A stretch of 64,000 nt of DNA, taken from contig NC_087377.1 of the NCBI RefSeq assembly GCF_963675165.1, positions 7,147,122-7,211,121 on the forward strand, written 5' to 3'. Shown in pieces: positions 26,135-35,342 of the stretch. The translations under genes and the position numbers were made by a program. The DNA comes from Halichondria panicea (Eukaryota > Porifera > Demospongiae > Suberitida > Halichondriidae). Positions within the stretch are counted from its first letter, which is position 1, and every line of letters starts with the position of its first letter. The notes beneath the pieces were generated by a model, which was given only the letters and a program-made list of their open reading frames with translations, was not told the DNA's origin and did not search any database.

Positions 26135-27269
26135 CCGTATACCTCGCTTGCGCATGCGCACCGAGGCATAATTAGCAACACAATCATGTAATAGAGTGCA
26201 ATGGTTGGAAGTGTTAGAACTTCAAGAACATGAAGTAAAACCATCTATGAGAGTCTTTAAAGACACTTTCTTTTGGTGATGCAAGAAACCTATACCCAGT
26301 CAAATCTTGGACGTTCTAACACTTCCAACTACTTTCTACTCTTCTCTAAGAAGCAGTACAAAGAGATCTGGGGACCCATCTTATAAACGGAGGCAGCAGG
26401 TCTTGCCAGGCATCACTTTACAGGCATCTCTTTACTCCTCATTCCGCTTATATCTCCAGTTTAACTTGCTTTCTAGAGCTACTTCAAACTCCACATGCAG
26501 TAGAAATTCTTACTCTCAAGCTGTACGTTGTTTAAATAGATAAACAGATCTTTACGATGCAATGAACTCTGGTCAAAGCGCGTGCAGTGCAATTGATTTG
26601 CCAGTAAAGTAAATTTTCCAGAGCAGGCCAATCGTGACGTCACGGTAAATTAAATTCCTCATGCCTTATGCGCAACTGGTCTATTGTAGTTCAGCAGTTT
26701 ATTGGTAATTTAAAAGTACAATGCACACCAGTAATTTGGTAGCACACAATTTGATTTGTGTACAGAGATTATGGGGAGATAATAATTCAGTATAGGCTCG
26801 CACACACACACCGACAAAAACTATAAGCTGAGGTACCCTAGCAGAAACTAACTGTAAATGGATCAAAAGTGTGCCAATAGTGGTGGTACTCATGCAGAGG
26901 AGCATCACATGCTGGACTATAACTATGAGTCACAATCTCTGGCTGCATATGTAGTTATGTATAGCGGGTGCAAACGAAAGAGTGATCTGACTTGTATTAA
27001 GGAGCATACAATTAGCATGCTTCACGTGCAATTCCCAATAGTATCCAGGCTTATACAATGTCGTTCGCAATTGTCTAATTAGGCACTCGAAACTCAGTAT
27101 ACGATCTACATGTAGAATAGTAAATTCCATTGTGGCAACATTACTTTGTATGCAGCAGTATTTACTACCAATGTAACATAACAGCCTTACCTTTTACAGC
27201 TATGATGAATGACCCTGCCATAAAAAGAAAAGTGAAAGATGTCAACATTGTCAAACTCTTGTCCATCAT
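23030..27269 (-). CDS. R5: Ig/FN3 type I receptor with tyrosine-motif tail (about 667 aa)
   Basis: Exons: signal 27191-27269, Ig 25191-25502, FN3 24865-25146, J 24732-24799, A 24475-24673, B 24104-24424, C 23762-24052, linker 23614-23700, microexon 23539-23553, TM 23346-23426, tail 23030-23298; total 2004 nt. The signal exon has two adjacent ATGs (27269 and 27266) and a longer hydrophobic stretch than its paralogs. The usual Ig donor (G|GTGAGC in R8) is mutated to GGAGTTAG. The model uses the next in-phase GT (GTAACT at 25190), which adds three residues. The alternative is loss of the Ig exon, also in frame. The Ig domain has FRCQYQ, YDWAINN and DVQC. The tail has YASV, YEQT, YESI, YEDV and YVNI. 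The first intron is 1.7 kb and contains a CA microsatellite and foldback repeats. Confidence 0.8.
25503..27190 (-). other. R5 first intron
   Basis: Contains a possible MITE about 25610-26170 (GATGCCTCGGTGG ... CACCGAGGCATAATTAG), a CA microsatellite 26099-26131, and a foldback 26205-26330 with GTTGGAAGTGTTAGAAC arms. No coding sequence seen. Confidence 0.5.
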
Positions 27270-28835
27270 GTCAGAGCGCGCGGCATGAAGCTGTGTCACT
27301 GTAGATCTACATAATAGATCTATAATTATAGCTACTAGATCTACTAGCCATATCTATGAATGGCAACACAAGCTACAACACAATCTACACCCATACTCCC
27401 TTCAGATCACTCTGAGTCTCACCTTTACTTTACTGTTTAGTGTACAAGACATGACAGCAGAAGCCAGCCAATACTAGAGAAATAGGATTGGTAAAGATCA
27501 CACTAGTCTAGATCTAGTGTCTAGATCTTGACTAATAGCTCTAGATCTAGTGTGATCTTTACCAATCGTATATCTACAATGCCATCTATCTCCTGTCTCT
27601 AGCTCTTCACCTGTTCAAGTAACATGAGTAATGTATACAAAATTAATGTTAATTAACTATTACCCTCCATCATATCCCAGGTGCACTGTATAGTATTATC
27701 TTTTGGATACAATTCAAGACTGAGTACGTAGGTGTACGTGTTACCCTATCCCAGCTCAGACCTGACTCTCCTCATTTCTCACGGATGGAACTGACTTGAG
27801 GTGATACATATATATTTTGTCGATTAAATCATTACAGCCCCACCATCCGGGCATGAAACTCAGACTGAACAACCTATTTGCTAATTTTCTGGCTCTTGTA
27901 AAAAGGCATGTTTGTGTTTCCAAGGCAGTCGTCTTTAATTGTATGCACATGCATTGTTTTGATGCATATGCCATCTTTTTATTTATCTCTTAGCTCACAT
28001 TGCATTGCTACATTTTGTACCTCTCCGCTCTTGGATTGTTCATGCAACGTGTTTGTCTACTCAGGTGCACTAAGGACTGGGACCTTCAATTATTGCTGAA
28101 TTTGCAAATTATAAGCCCCGCCCACACGGTCGCCATGGTTCCGCCCACGCGTTCATTACTTCAACGTACCACTCCCTTTTCATTTTGCAGTAATTCAGCT
28201 AGTTTAGAGAAGTGACTTAGTCGGCGTTTAAAACACCCTCTAGTAAAGCTTGCGAGGCAATAGATGACTTCCATAAACCTTCCTTAGCTGATTTATCCTT
28301 GTACTTTGTCAAAAAATTGTTGACCATGTCCCTGGGAAGCCTACTATCCAAGATGAGACTGCTACATCAAACAACTTTCTGTTATTTCTCCCTTGCAAAG
28401 ACCAGGAGGGCTAAGCGCTAGAGTGAGTTATTAGCTTAGATAGAACTAAGTATAATGAGCAGCAGCAATAGCTAGTAGACTTAGTGTTTAAACGCCGATT
28501 TTTCAATAGAAAAGTGAAATAGTGCTTCGACAAAACGGACCACCCCCACTGATCAATTAGTGGGCGGGGCTTCATTTTAATATTTTCCTAGAGAATGGAA
28601 GCCAGTGTTTCATTTCATCATAAAAGTTTTGCACAGATTAATATACACAGTAAACAGCAGCAGGTTAAAGTGCCTCTTATAAATGTCTTTTTTATGTTGG
28701 TCCCAGTCCTTAATGCACCTGAGTATGTAGCAACTTACTACCATTCACCATACATGCATGGGCAAAGTGTCTGCAGGACTCTTATCACGGCAGGTGCAGT
28801 GTACAGTTTGGATAGTGATATCTGCATAAGGTGTG
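27270..28835. other. Region between R5 and the retrotransposon
   Basis: R5 5' flank with the inverted promoter-like pair, then nested foldbacks: an outer pair AAGCCCCGCCCAC (about 28112) and GTGGGCGGGGCTT (about 28561), and an inner pair CGGCGTTTAAAACAC (28221) and GTGTTTAAACGCCG (28483). No gene is supported. Confidence 0.5.
27485..27567. promoter_or_regulatory. Inverted pair of the conserved element upstream of R5
   Basis: The element occurs twice, facing in opposite directions (27485-27502 and 27551-27567), with CTAGATCTAG palindromes between. The minus-strand-oriented copy is about 282 nt upstream of the R5 ATG. Confidence 0.45.
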
Positions 28836-28981
28836 TGTGGTATAACTGTATTTACTATGTATGCTGTTTGTATTTATCCTTTGTTAGTGTTGTGATCTTT
28901 ACCTTATGATTTGTGCGCATGTCTTATGTTGTCTCGTGTTGATAAAGCTACATTGGTACCTGTCTAATCCCTAATTCTACA
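28836..28981 (+). repeat. 5' LTR (146 bp)
   Basis: Starts TGTGGTATAACTG and ends CCCTAATTCTACA, so it has the usual TG...CA ends. It reads as identical to the 3' LTR at 32843-32988. It is unusually short for a gypsy LTR. It contains TGTGATCTTTACC, a 13-mer also found in the conserved element upstream of the receptor genes. Confidence 0.95.
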
Positions 28982-29000
28982 TGGTGTCAGAAGTGGGATC
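28982..29000 (+). promoter_or_regulatory. Primer-binding site, tRNA-Leu type
   Basis: TGGTGTCAGAAGTGGGATC follows the 5' LTR directly. Its reverse complement ends CCCACTTCTGACACCA, which fits the 3' end of a eukaryotic leucine tRNA including CCA. Confidence 0.8.
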
Positions 29001-29012
29001 CCCTCTCTAAAG

Positions 29013-32000
29013 ATGGCAGGAAGCTTACTACAACCCCCAAATGCATTTAGTTTCGATAAACCAGAAGAATGGAGTCGCTGGAAAGGAAGGTTCCAACAGT
29101 ATCGCATTGCCTCTGGTCTTTCCACGGAATCAGGCGAAAGACAGGTCAGTACCCTACTTTACTGTATGGGAGAAGCGTCAGAAGACATCCTGAACATGTC
29201 AGGAATATCCAATGAAGATAAAAAAGTTTTCGACAGCGTCATCGCGAGATATGATGCCCATTTCAAGGTTCGAAAGAACGTAATCTTCGAAAGAGCGTGT
29301 TTTAACAGACGTCAACAAGAAAAGGGAGAATCGATTGAACTTTTTATTACTTCCCTACACCAAGCCGCCGACAACTGCGAGTACGGCGCGATCAAAGATG
29401 AGATGATACGGGACCGCCTCGTCGTAGGTATTCAAGACCAATCCCTTTCAGAGCGACTACAGATGGAGGCAGACCTCACATTGGAGAAAGCAAAGAAACT
29501 TGTGCGACAGCGAGAAGCAGTAAAACAACAAGCAGCCCACCTAAAGGGCACTGCCAGTGACCAATCTGGATTAGAAGAAGTAAAAACTCGTTACATACCC
29601 AAGAACAAACGATTCACTAAACCACAGAGCAAAGCACAAACGTGTCAACGATGTGGAAAAAGTCCTCATTCATTTCAACGCTGTCCAGCTAGAGATGCTG
29701 TATGTTTCAAATGTGACCGAAAGGGACACTATGGCTCCCAATGCCTTTCTAAGGGTGTTGCCGAGATTACAGAGAACATGAGCGTACGAGACCCCGACCC
29801 CGACAGCGACGAGTTCTACCTAGATTCTGCACAAACAGGGGAAACAGGAAAAGCATGGAAGCTCCAGGTGACAGTTAACAGTATACCAGTGACTTTTAAG
29901 GTGGACACAGGTGCCGAAGTCACCGCAGTATCGGAAAACACCTGGAAATCAATGCCACAGACCCCTACCCTCCAAAAAGCCACGAAAACACTCTGCGGAC
30001 CAGATTGCAAACCACTCACTCTGCTAGGAGAAACAGAAGTCCATCTTCAAGTGCAGCAAAGAAAATGCACTCAAAAAATTTTCGTTGTGGAAAACCTCCG
30101 AAATAACTTACTCGGCCTCCCAGCGATTAGAGCACTACAAGTACTCGAACAAGTGGGAGAAATCCAAGATGATTCAGTGGTCCAGCAGTATCCCGAGATC
30201 TTTAAAGGACTTGGAACTTTTAAAACAGACTATACGATACGCCTGAAACCCGATGCCACCCCGTTTGCCATATACGTCCCACGACGTGTGGCACTGCCAC
30301 AACGCCCTGAAGTCGAAAAGGAGCTACAACGAATGCAACAACTGGGTGTAATCTCTAAAGTCAGTGAGCCAACACCATGGTGTGCGGGAATGGTCATTGT
30401 TACCAAGCCGTCAGGAAAACTCCGTGTATGTGTCGACCTAAAACCATTAAATGAAAACGTGATGAGAGAAGTACACCCACTACCTAAAGTTGATTCCACC
30501 CTTGCCCAAATGGCAGGGGCCAAAGTGTTCACCAAGTTAGACACAAATAGCGGTTTTTGGCAAGTCCCATTGTCACAAGAGTCCAGGCTCCTTACTACGT
30601 TCCTTACACCAATTGGCCGATTTTGCTTCAATAAGCTACCCTTCGGCATCAACAGTGCCCCAGAGCATTTCCAGCGGAAAATGAACGAGCTTCTAGCTGA
30701 CATTCCAGGAGTCCTTGTCCACGTCGACGACATCCTGATATTTGCTGCCACCAGGGACGTGCATGACCAAAGACTACACGAGGTCCTTAAACGGATACAA
30801 AACGAAGGGCTCACCCTCAACAAAGCCAAATGTAAATTCCACCAATCCAGGATCGAATACCTAGGACACATCATCGATAGCGAGGGCATATCTCCTGACC
30901 CTAAAAGGACAGAGGCCATAAGAAAAATGCCTCCTCCAGCATCCCTCACTGAACTGAGAAGGTTCATGGGAATTGTCAACCAACTCAACAAATTCTCTCC
31001 CAAAATTGCAGAATTGTCTCAGCCATTGCGCAAACTCCTCAGCCCAAAACAGCCCTACACATGGACACCAAGCCAGGATGACGCCTTTCAAAAGCTCCAG
31101 GAAGAAATCTCTTCAAATCGAGTATTGGCCTTGTACGACCTCGAAAAGCCTACCAAAATCAGTGCCGATGCATCTGCCTACGGTTTAGGTGCTGTACTCT
31201 TACAACAAAACGACAAGGAATGGCGTCCGGTCGCGTTTGCCTCGCGTGCACTCACCGAAACGGAAACTAGATATGCACAAATCGAAAAAGAGGCCCTCGC
31301 CCTCACATGGGCATGTGAAAAGTTTTCCGAATATGTTCTAGGGAAAAGGTTCGAACTGGAGACAGACCATAAACCCTTGGTGCCAATACTGGGACAGAAG
31401 AGCCTTGATACTTTACCACCTCGAGTACTTCGTTTCAGGATCCGACTGACGAGATTTGACTACACTATCTACCACTCACCAGGAAAATCCCTATATTTGG
31501 CTGATACACTTTCGCGAGCACCCATCAATACTCTACCCCAAAAGAGTGACATGGACGCAGAGAAGGAAACCGAAAATCTAGTGGATTCCGTAATTACTAG
31601 CCTACCTGCAGAAGAAGCCAGCCTAGAGACATATCGTCATGCACAGTCAGAGGACCCAACATGTTCCAAGATTATTGAGTTCTGTAAGTCAGGTTGGCCC
31701 AACAGGAACCAACTCAAAGGAGAAGTCAGCAAGTACTATCAAGTCAGGTCATCACTCACTTACACCCGACATTTGCTACTTTATGGGTCGAGAATTGTAA
31801 TCCCAGAAAAGTTGAGAAAAGAAACAATGGAAAAAATCCACAGTGGCCACCAAGGAATCGTTCGTTGCAGACTGCGAGTCGCCCAATCAGTATGGTGGCC
31901 AGGTGCCTCAAAAACCATGGAGACATTTGTTACACACTGTCCAGAATGCCAAAAGAACACAGCTCCCCACAGAGAGCCCCTCATGCCATCAAAACTACCC

Positions 32001-32825
32001 AGCTATCCTTGGGAGAAAGTGGGGACAGATTTGTTCGAAATCGATAAGACTACATACTTAATCGTGGTCGACTATTTTTCTCGATTTATCGAAGTACAGA
32101 AACTTTCGAACACAACAGCATCTGGAGTGATTACAGCACTGAAAGCTATATTCGCACGGCATGGAATTCCTTCAATTATGATCAGCGACAATGGCCCTCA
32201 ATATAACTGCAAAGAAATGAGGGAATTCGCAGGCAAGTATAACTTTTGCCATATCACCAGCAGCCCTTACCACCCACAGTCAAACGGTCTAGCTGAAAGG
32301 TCAGTCAAGACGGCTAAACTACTCTTGAAGGACTCTCCAGACCCATGCAAGGCTCTGCTGAGCTACAGGGCAACCCCCCTACCTTCTTGTGGTTTTAGTC
32401 CAGCTGAACTCCTTATGGGACGAAAAATTCGTACTGATGTCCCACAAATTCAGAGTACATTCGTACCAAAGTGGTCATATCTCAAAGAATTTAAAGAAAC
32501 CGATGAGAAGAACAAGCATAAACAAAAACGTGATTACGACCAACGACACCGTGCCCGACCACTAATGCCGCTACCTGAACATACACCCGTATGGGTAGAC
32601 ACTCCACATGGACAGGTTCCAGGGAGTATTGTGACAACCTCTACACAACCACGCTCCTACCAAGTTGATACACCATCAGGTGAAGTTCGCAGGAACAGAG
32701 TACAGTTACGACTTCGAGGTGAAACTGAGACCAATGAAACCGATGTGCCTCCTGTACCAACTGAACGGAACACTCGATCAAAAACTGGATCAGCCCCAGG
32801 TCCCCCGGACTATTTACGTTGTTGA
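29013..32825 (+). CDS. gag-pol: Gag-Pol polyprotein of Ty3/gypsy retrotransposon (1270 aa)
   Basis: One uninterrupted frame; the ATG follows the primer-binding site by 12 nt. Residues 1 to about 205 are the Gag capsid region. Two CCHC zinc knuckles (C-x2-C-x4-H-x4-C) lie at about 211-224 and 231-244. The aspartic protease has VDTGAE at about 297-302. The reverse transcriptase has LDTNSGFWQVPL and the catalytic VDD at 571-573. RNase H has ADAS near 718-721. Integrase has an HHCC-type zinc region from about His943, then D1006 (GTDLFE), D1059 (SDNGPQY) and E1095 (GLAERS); the D-D35-E spacing is canonical. All catalytic motifs seen are intact. Gag and Pol are fused with no frameshift site, and the stop lies just before the polypurine tract. 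Base usage is richer in GC than the surrounding DNA. Confidence 0.96.
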   Translation: MAGSLLQPPNAFSFDKPEEWSRWKGRFQQYRIASGLSTESGERQVSTLLYCMGEASEDILNMSGISNEDKKVFDSVIARYDAHFKVRKNVIFERACFNRRQQEKGESIELFITSLHQAADNCEYGAIKDEMIRDRLVVGIQDQSLSERLQMEADLTLEKAKKLVRQREAVKQQAAHLKGTASDQSGLEEVKTRYIPKNKRFTKPQSKAQTCQRCGKSPHSFQRCPARDAVCFKCDRKGHYGSQCLSKGVAEITENMSVRDPDPDSDEFYLDSAQTGETGKAWKLQVTVNSIPVTFKVDTGAEVTAVSENTWKSMPQTPTLQKATKTLCGPDCKPLTLLGETEVHLQVQQRKCTQKIFVVENLRNNLLGLPAIRALQVLEQVGEIQDDSVVQQYPEIFKGLGTFKTDYTIRLKPDATPFAIYVPRRVALPQRPEVEKELQRMQQLGVISKVSEPTPWCAGMVIVTKPSGKLRVCVDLKPLNENVMREVHPLPKVDSTLAQMAGAKVFTKLDTNSGFWQVPLSQESRLLTTFLTPIGRFCFNKLPFGINSAPEHFQRKMNELLADIPGVLVHVDDILIFAATRDVHDQRLHEVLKRIQNEGLTLNKAKCKFHQSRIEYLGHIIDSEGISPDPKRTEAIRKMPPPASLTELRRFMGIVNQLNKFSPKIAELSQPLRKLLSPKQPYTWTPSQDDAFQKLQEEISSNRVLALYDLEKPTKISADASAYGLGAVLLQQNDKEWRPVAFASRALTETETRYAQIEKEALALTWACEKFSEYVLGKRFELETDHKPLVPILGQKSLDTLPPRVLRFRIRLTRFDYTIYHSPGKSLYLADTLSRAPINTLPQKSDMDAEKETENLVDSVITSLPAEEASLETYRHAQSEDPTCSKIIEFCKSGWPNRNQLKGEVSKYYQVRSSLTYTRHLLLYGSRIVIPEKLRKETMEKIHSGHQGIVRCRLRVAQSVWWPGASKTMETFVTHCPECQKNTAPHREPLMPSKLPSYPWEKVGTDLFEIDKTTYLIVVDYFSRFIEVQKLSNTTASGVITALKAIFARHGIPSIMISDNGPQYNCKEMREFAGKYNFCHITSSPYHPQSNGLAERSVKTAKLLLKDSPDPCKALLSYRATPLPSCGFSPAELLMGRKIRTDVPQIQSTFVPKWSYLKEFKETDEKNKHKQKRDYDQRHRARPLMPLPEHTPVWVDTPHGQVPGSIVTTSTQPRSYQVDTPSGEVRRNRVQLRLRGETETNETDVPPVPTERNTRSKTGSAPGPPDYLRC

Positions 32826-32832
32826 GTGACTT

Positions 32833-32842
32833 AAGGGGGAGA
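32833..32842 (+). promoter_or_regulatory. Polypurine tract
   Basis: AAGGGGGAGA lies immediately before the 3' LTR, the expected site for priming plus-strand DNA synthesis. Confidence 0.85.
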
Positions 32843-32988
32843 TGTGGTATAACTGTATTTACTATGTATGCTGTTTGTATTTATCCTTTGTTAGTGTTGT
32901 GATCTTTACCTTATGATTTGTGCGCATGTCTTATGTTGTCTCGTGTTGATAAAGCTACATTGGTACCTGTCTAATCCCTAATTCTACA
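32843..32988 (+). repeat. 3' LTR (146 bp)
   Basis: TG...CA ended and reads as identical to the 5' LTR. It is followed by the GTGTG target duplication. Confidence 0.95.
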
Positions 32989-33272
32989 GTGTGTAGCAAT
33001 ATAATTATTCTAGGGAAGATCTGTTTGTTGCAGTTATAGTAGGAGAATTGTCATAGTTATGAAAACACACTGAGGTGTCTGGCTAAAATAGATAAAGAGT
33101 TGAGCTATACATGCAGTTGTGTAGCACAGTGCTCGATAATTATTGCTGACACTGCAGTTAGCCTATTATAATTATATAATTGGTCTGCAAGGTCCCTCCA
33201 GGCTCGTATATGCATGTTCTTTAATTCACGTATACTGAAACCAAATATCATGCGTAGTTTTGTCAGAGCAGC

Positions 33273-33881
33273 CTTGTGATAATAAGATTATTACGTCAGT
33301 ACAACCAATTTTGGATCTAGAGTGAGAGAGTCGCATGAGATAATTATTGTACCATGCTACTCGTGAATGAGATTGTGAGAAACCTAGTTTTAATTTGGCA
33401 AATTTTACTAATGTTAAAAGTGGCCACCAATATTGAAGTGGCAGAGTAGCCACACCTGAGGCGCGCCGAATTAAATCTTTCATCGTAATACTCACAAAAT
33501 CTTCGTGTCATGTATATACTGATATATACATGACACATAAATCTAGATATATAAATCTAGATATATACATGTATATTATGATTTATGGTTATTCGAGGGT
33601 ATAAACGTTTGTGATTTCGCTGAGCACGCATGTACTTACACCAACGAATTTAATATCGCATATGCTTGCTGCAAAACGGCTCCTATTCGCGAAAATTAAA
33701 TCCGCAAAAACCTTTCTAACGTGCCACTTTTAAAAAATCGATAGTCAGTATAATTGCCAAATTAAACTAGGTTTCTCACAATCTCATTCACGAGTAGCAT
33801 GGTACCAATAATTATCTCATGAGACTCTCACTCTAGATCCAAAATTGGTTGTACTGGCGTAATAATCTTACTATCACAAGA
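33273..33881. repeat. Large foldback element with about 130-bp arms
   Basis: Arms 33273-33402 and 33754-33881 are inverted repeats with few mismatches (left arm includes ACAACCAATTTTGGATCTAG, right arm includes CTAGATCCAAAATTGGTTGT). The spacer holds an ATATA-rich palindrome (33515-33575) and a MITE copy. Confidence 0.8.
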
Positions 33882-35342
33882 TGGTTCGGCTCGTTAACTG
33901 AATGTTTATTGTTGTCCCACTCTCCTCTCATGTCATAAAATGTAATTATATTGTCTGTATACTGATCCATTATTACTATAATCGTATATGATGTGCTATT
34001 AGTGACTGGAGAGTGTACAGTAATTAATCCCGTATCACATCCGGTCCAGTAATTGCACGTTGTCATTGACAGTATCATCAAATGCAAGAATGCATTCTAG
34101 CTGACCAGTTTACGGAACGCTACTATGACAGCCCCAACCACAACCATGTATGGAAAAAGTGCACTCAATGGAGAATGTGTATAAACATGCATTCATGCAT
34201 CTTCAGTTTGGACGACTATAAATAAATAGAATAGTCAAACTAAAAACATCACAACAGCTTTATTAAACCGTGACTAAAAAAGGAATTGATTTAAAAGTGG
34301 CTAATGCATGGAAAAAACTAGATTTATGTGGTCATAATTATAAATACACACTATTCGATGGGATGCAGTCGAAGGTACGTATGTAACTAGAGCATCAAAT
34401 CAATCGTCTTCACTGTATGAGGTCATTCCTGTATCGCACTTGTATTGCATTGTGCATTGTGCTGACGTGGAAACAAAACATGCAGTCCATTAACCAAGAA
34501 TGTTAGCTTTTAGTACTCATACCCTTGTGTCAACAAAGTGCCCATTTGAGTACATATCATGATTTTAGGCCACGCTATAATTTCTTTCTTAGAACCTAAG
34601 TGCCACCAAAAAACAATCCCGCTTGGCGCTTAAATGGAGTGGACTTTAAAAGCATTGTGATTGAAAAACGGTATATATTATTTACACTGGCCCACTACAT
34701 GTATCTCCGGATAATTACAGTGCTATTCAGCAATATTCTTTTTTTACAAAGATACAACCACCATGTTTTTCTAGACCCAATTGCTAGCAAATAATTATTG
34801 CCTAGACAACTATCTTCATACTATGTACCTTTTACAGTTATGGTGAATGTCCGAAGACAAAGTAATGTCAATCTAGTGTAATCACCAATTAAAGCATAAT
34901 TATGTGTGCCAAGCTATGTAGAAGAAAGTTAGTACATGTGTATAATAACAATGCACTCACCTAAATAAATATAAGGACTGTTAACTATCACAATAATAAT
35001 ACACAATCCACGACACACTAAGAATGCATGTAACACGTATCAGTTTTGTACAAATTGAGAAAATCGTACATTGTACAATTGTATACCGTACAGCGGGAAC
35101 ATTTCGTGAGGTGTATTTTTCGAGGGCCAAAAAAAGACGCGAAAATAGGATAAACTCCCACGCACCAGTATTTCACATACAAAGCTATTGGTGGGTTTGG
35201 TTTCCTGGCATTGAAACGCAAATACTAGAACCCATGAACATTTCTGCTGAGGGCTCTGTAGCCAAAATTAATATGCACCCGTGAAAATTTCCCGCTATAC
35301 GGTTATACAAATGTATGGGATAAAAATAAATGTGGAAATCTG
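33882..35342. other. R6-side flank
   Basis: Another copy of the inter-receptor flank (33950-34800), the broken distal exon 34829-34889, and the tail-adjacent MITE 35082-35303 ending 40 nt from the R6 stop codon. No gene. Confidence 0.55.
34829..34889 (-). pseudogene. Broken distal signal exon (upstream of R5)
   Basis: Same exon type, with the start codon mutated (ATGGGTG to ATTGGTG). It lies 7.5 kb upstream of the R5 proximal exon, separated from it by the retrotransposon. Confidence 0.6.

Larger units (their letters stand above)
28836..32988 (+). mobile_element. Intact Ty3/gypsy LTR retrotransposon
   Basis: Complete element of 4153 bp: 5' LTR 28836-28981, primer-binding site, one Gag-Pol frame, polypurine tract, 3' LTR 32843-32988. 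It is flanked by the 5-bp target duplication GTGTG (28831-28835 and 32989-32993). The two LTRs read as identical over all 146 bp, and the coding frame has no break, so insertion was recent and the copy may still be active. It lies antisense to the receptor array, between R5 and R6. No envelope gene is present. The domain order (RNase H before integrase, all in one polyprotein) is that of Ty3/gypsy. A Mag-like lineage is possible but not established. Confidence 0.96.

Noticed and set aside
30230-31003. 257-codon minus-strand frame inside the retrotransposon
   Set aside because: Antisense to reverse transcriptase with intact motifs; a shadow of the GC-richer coding frame.
28836-32988. Endogenous retrovirus with envelope
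   Set aside because: Only ten bases separate the Pol stop from the polypurine tract; there is no room for env.
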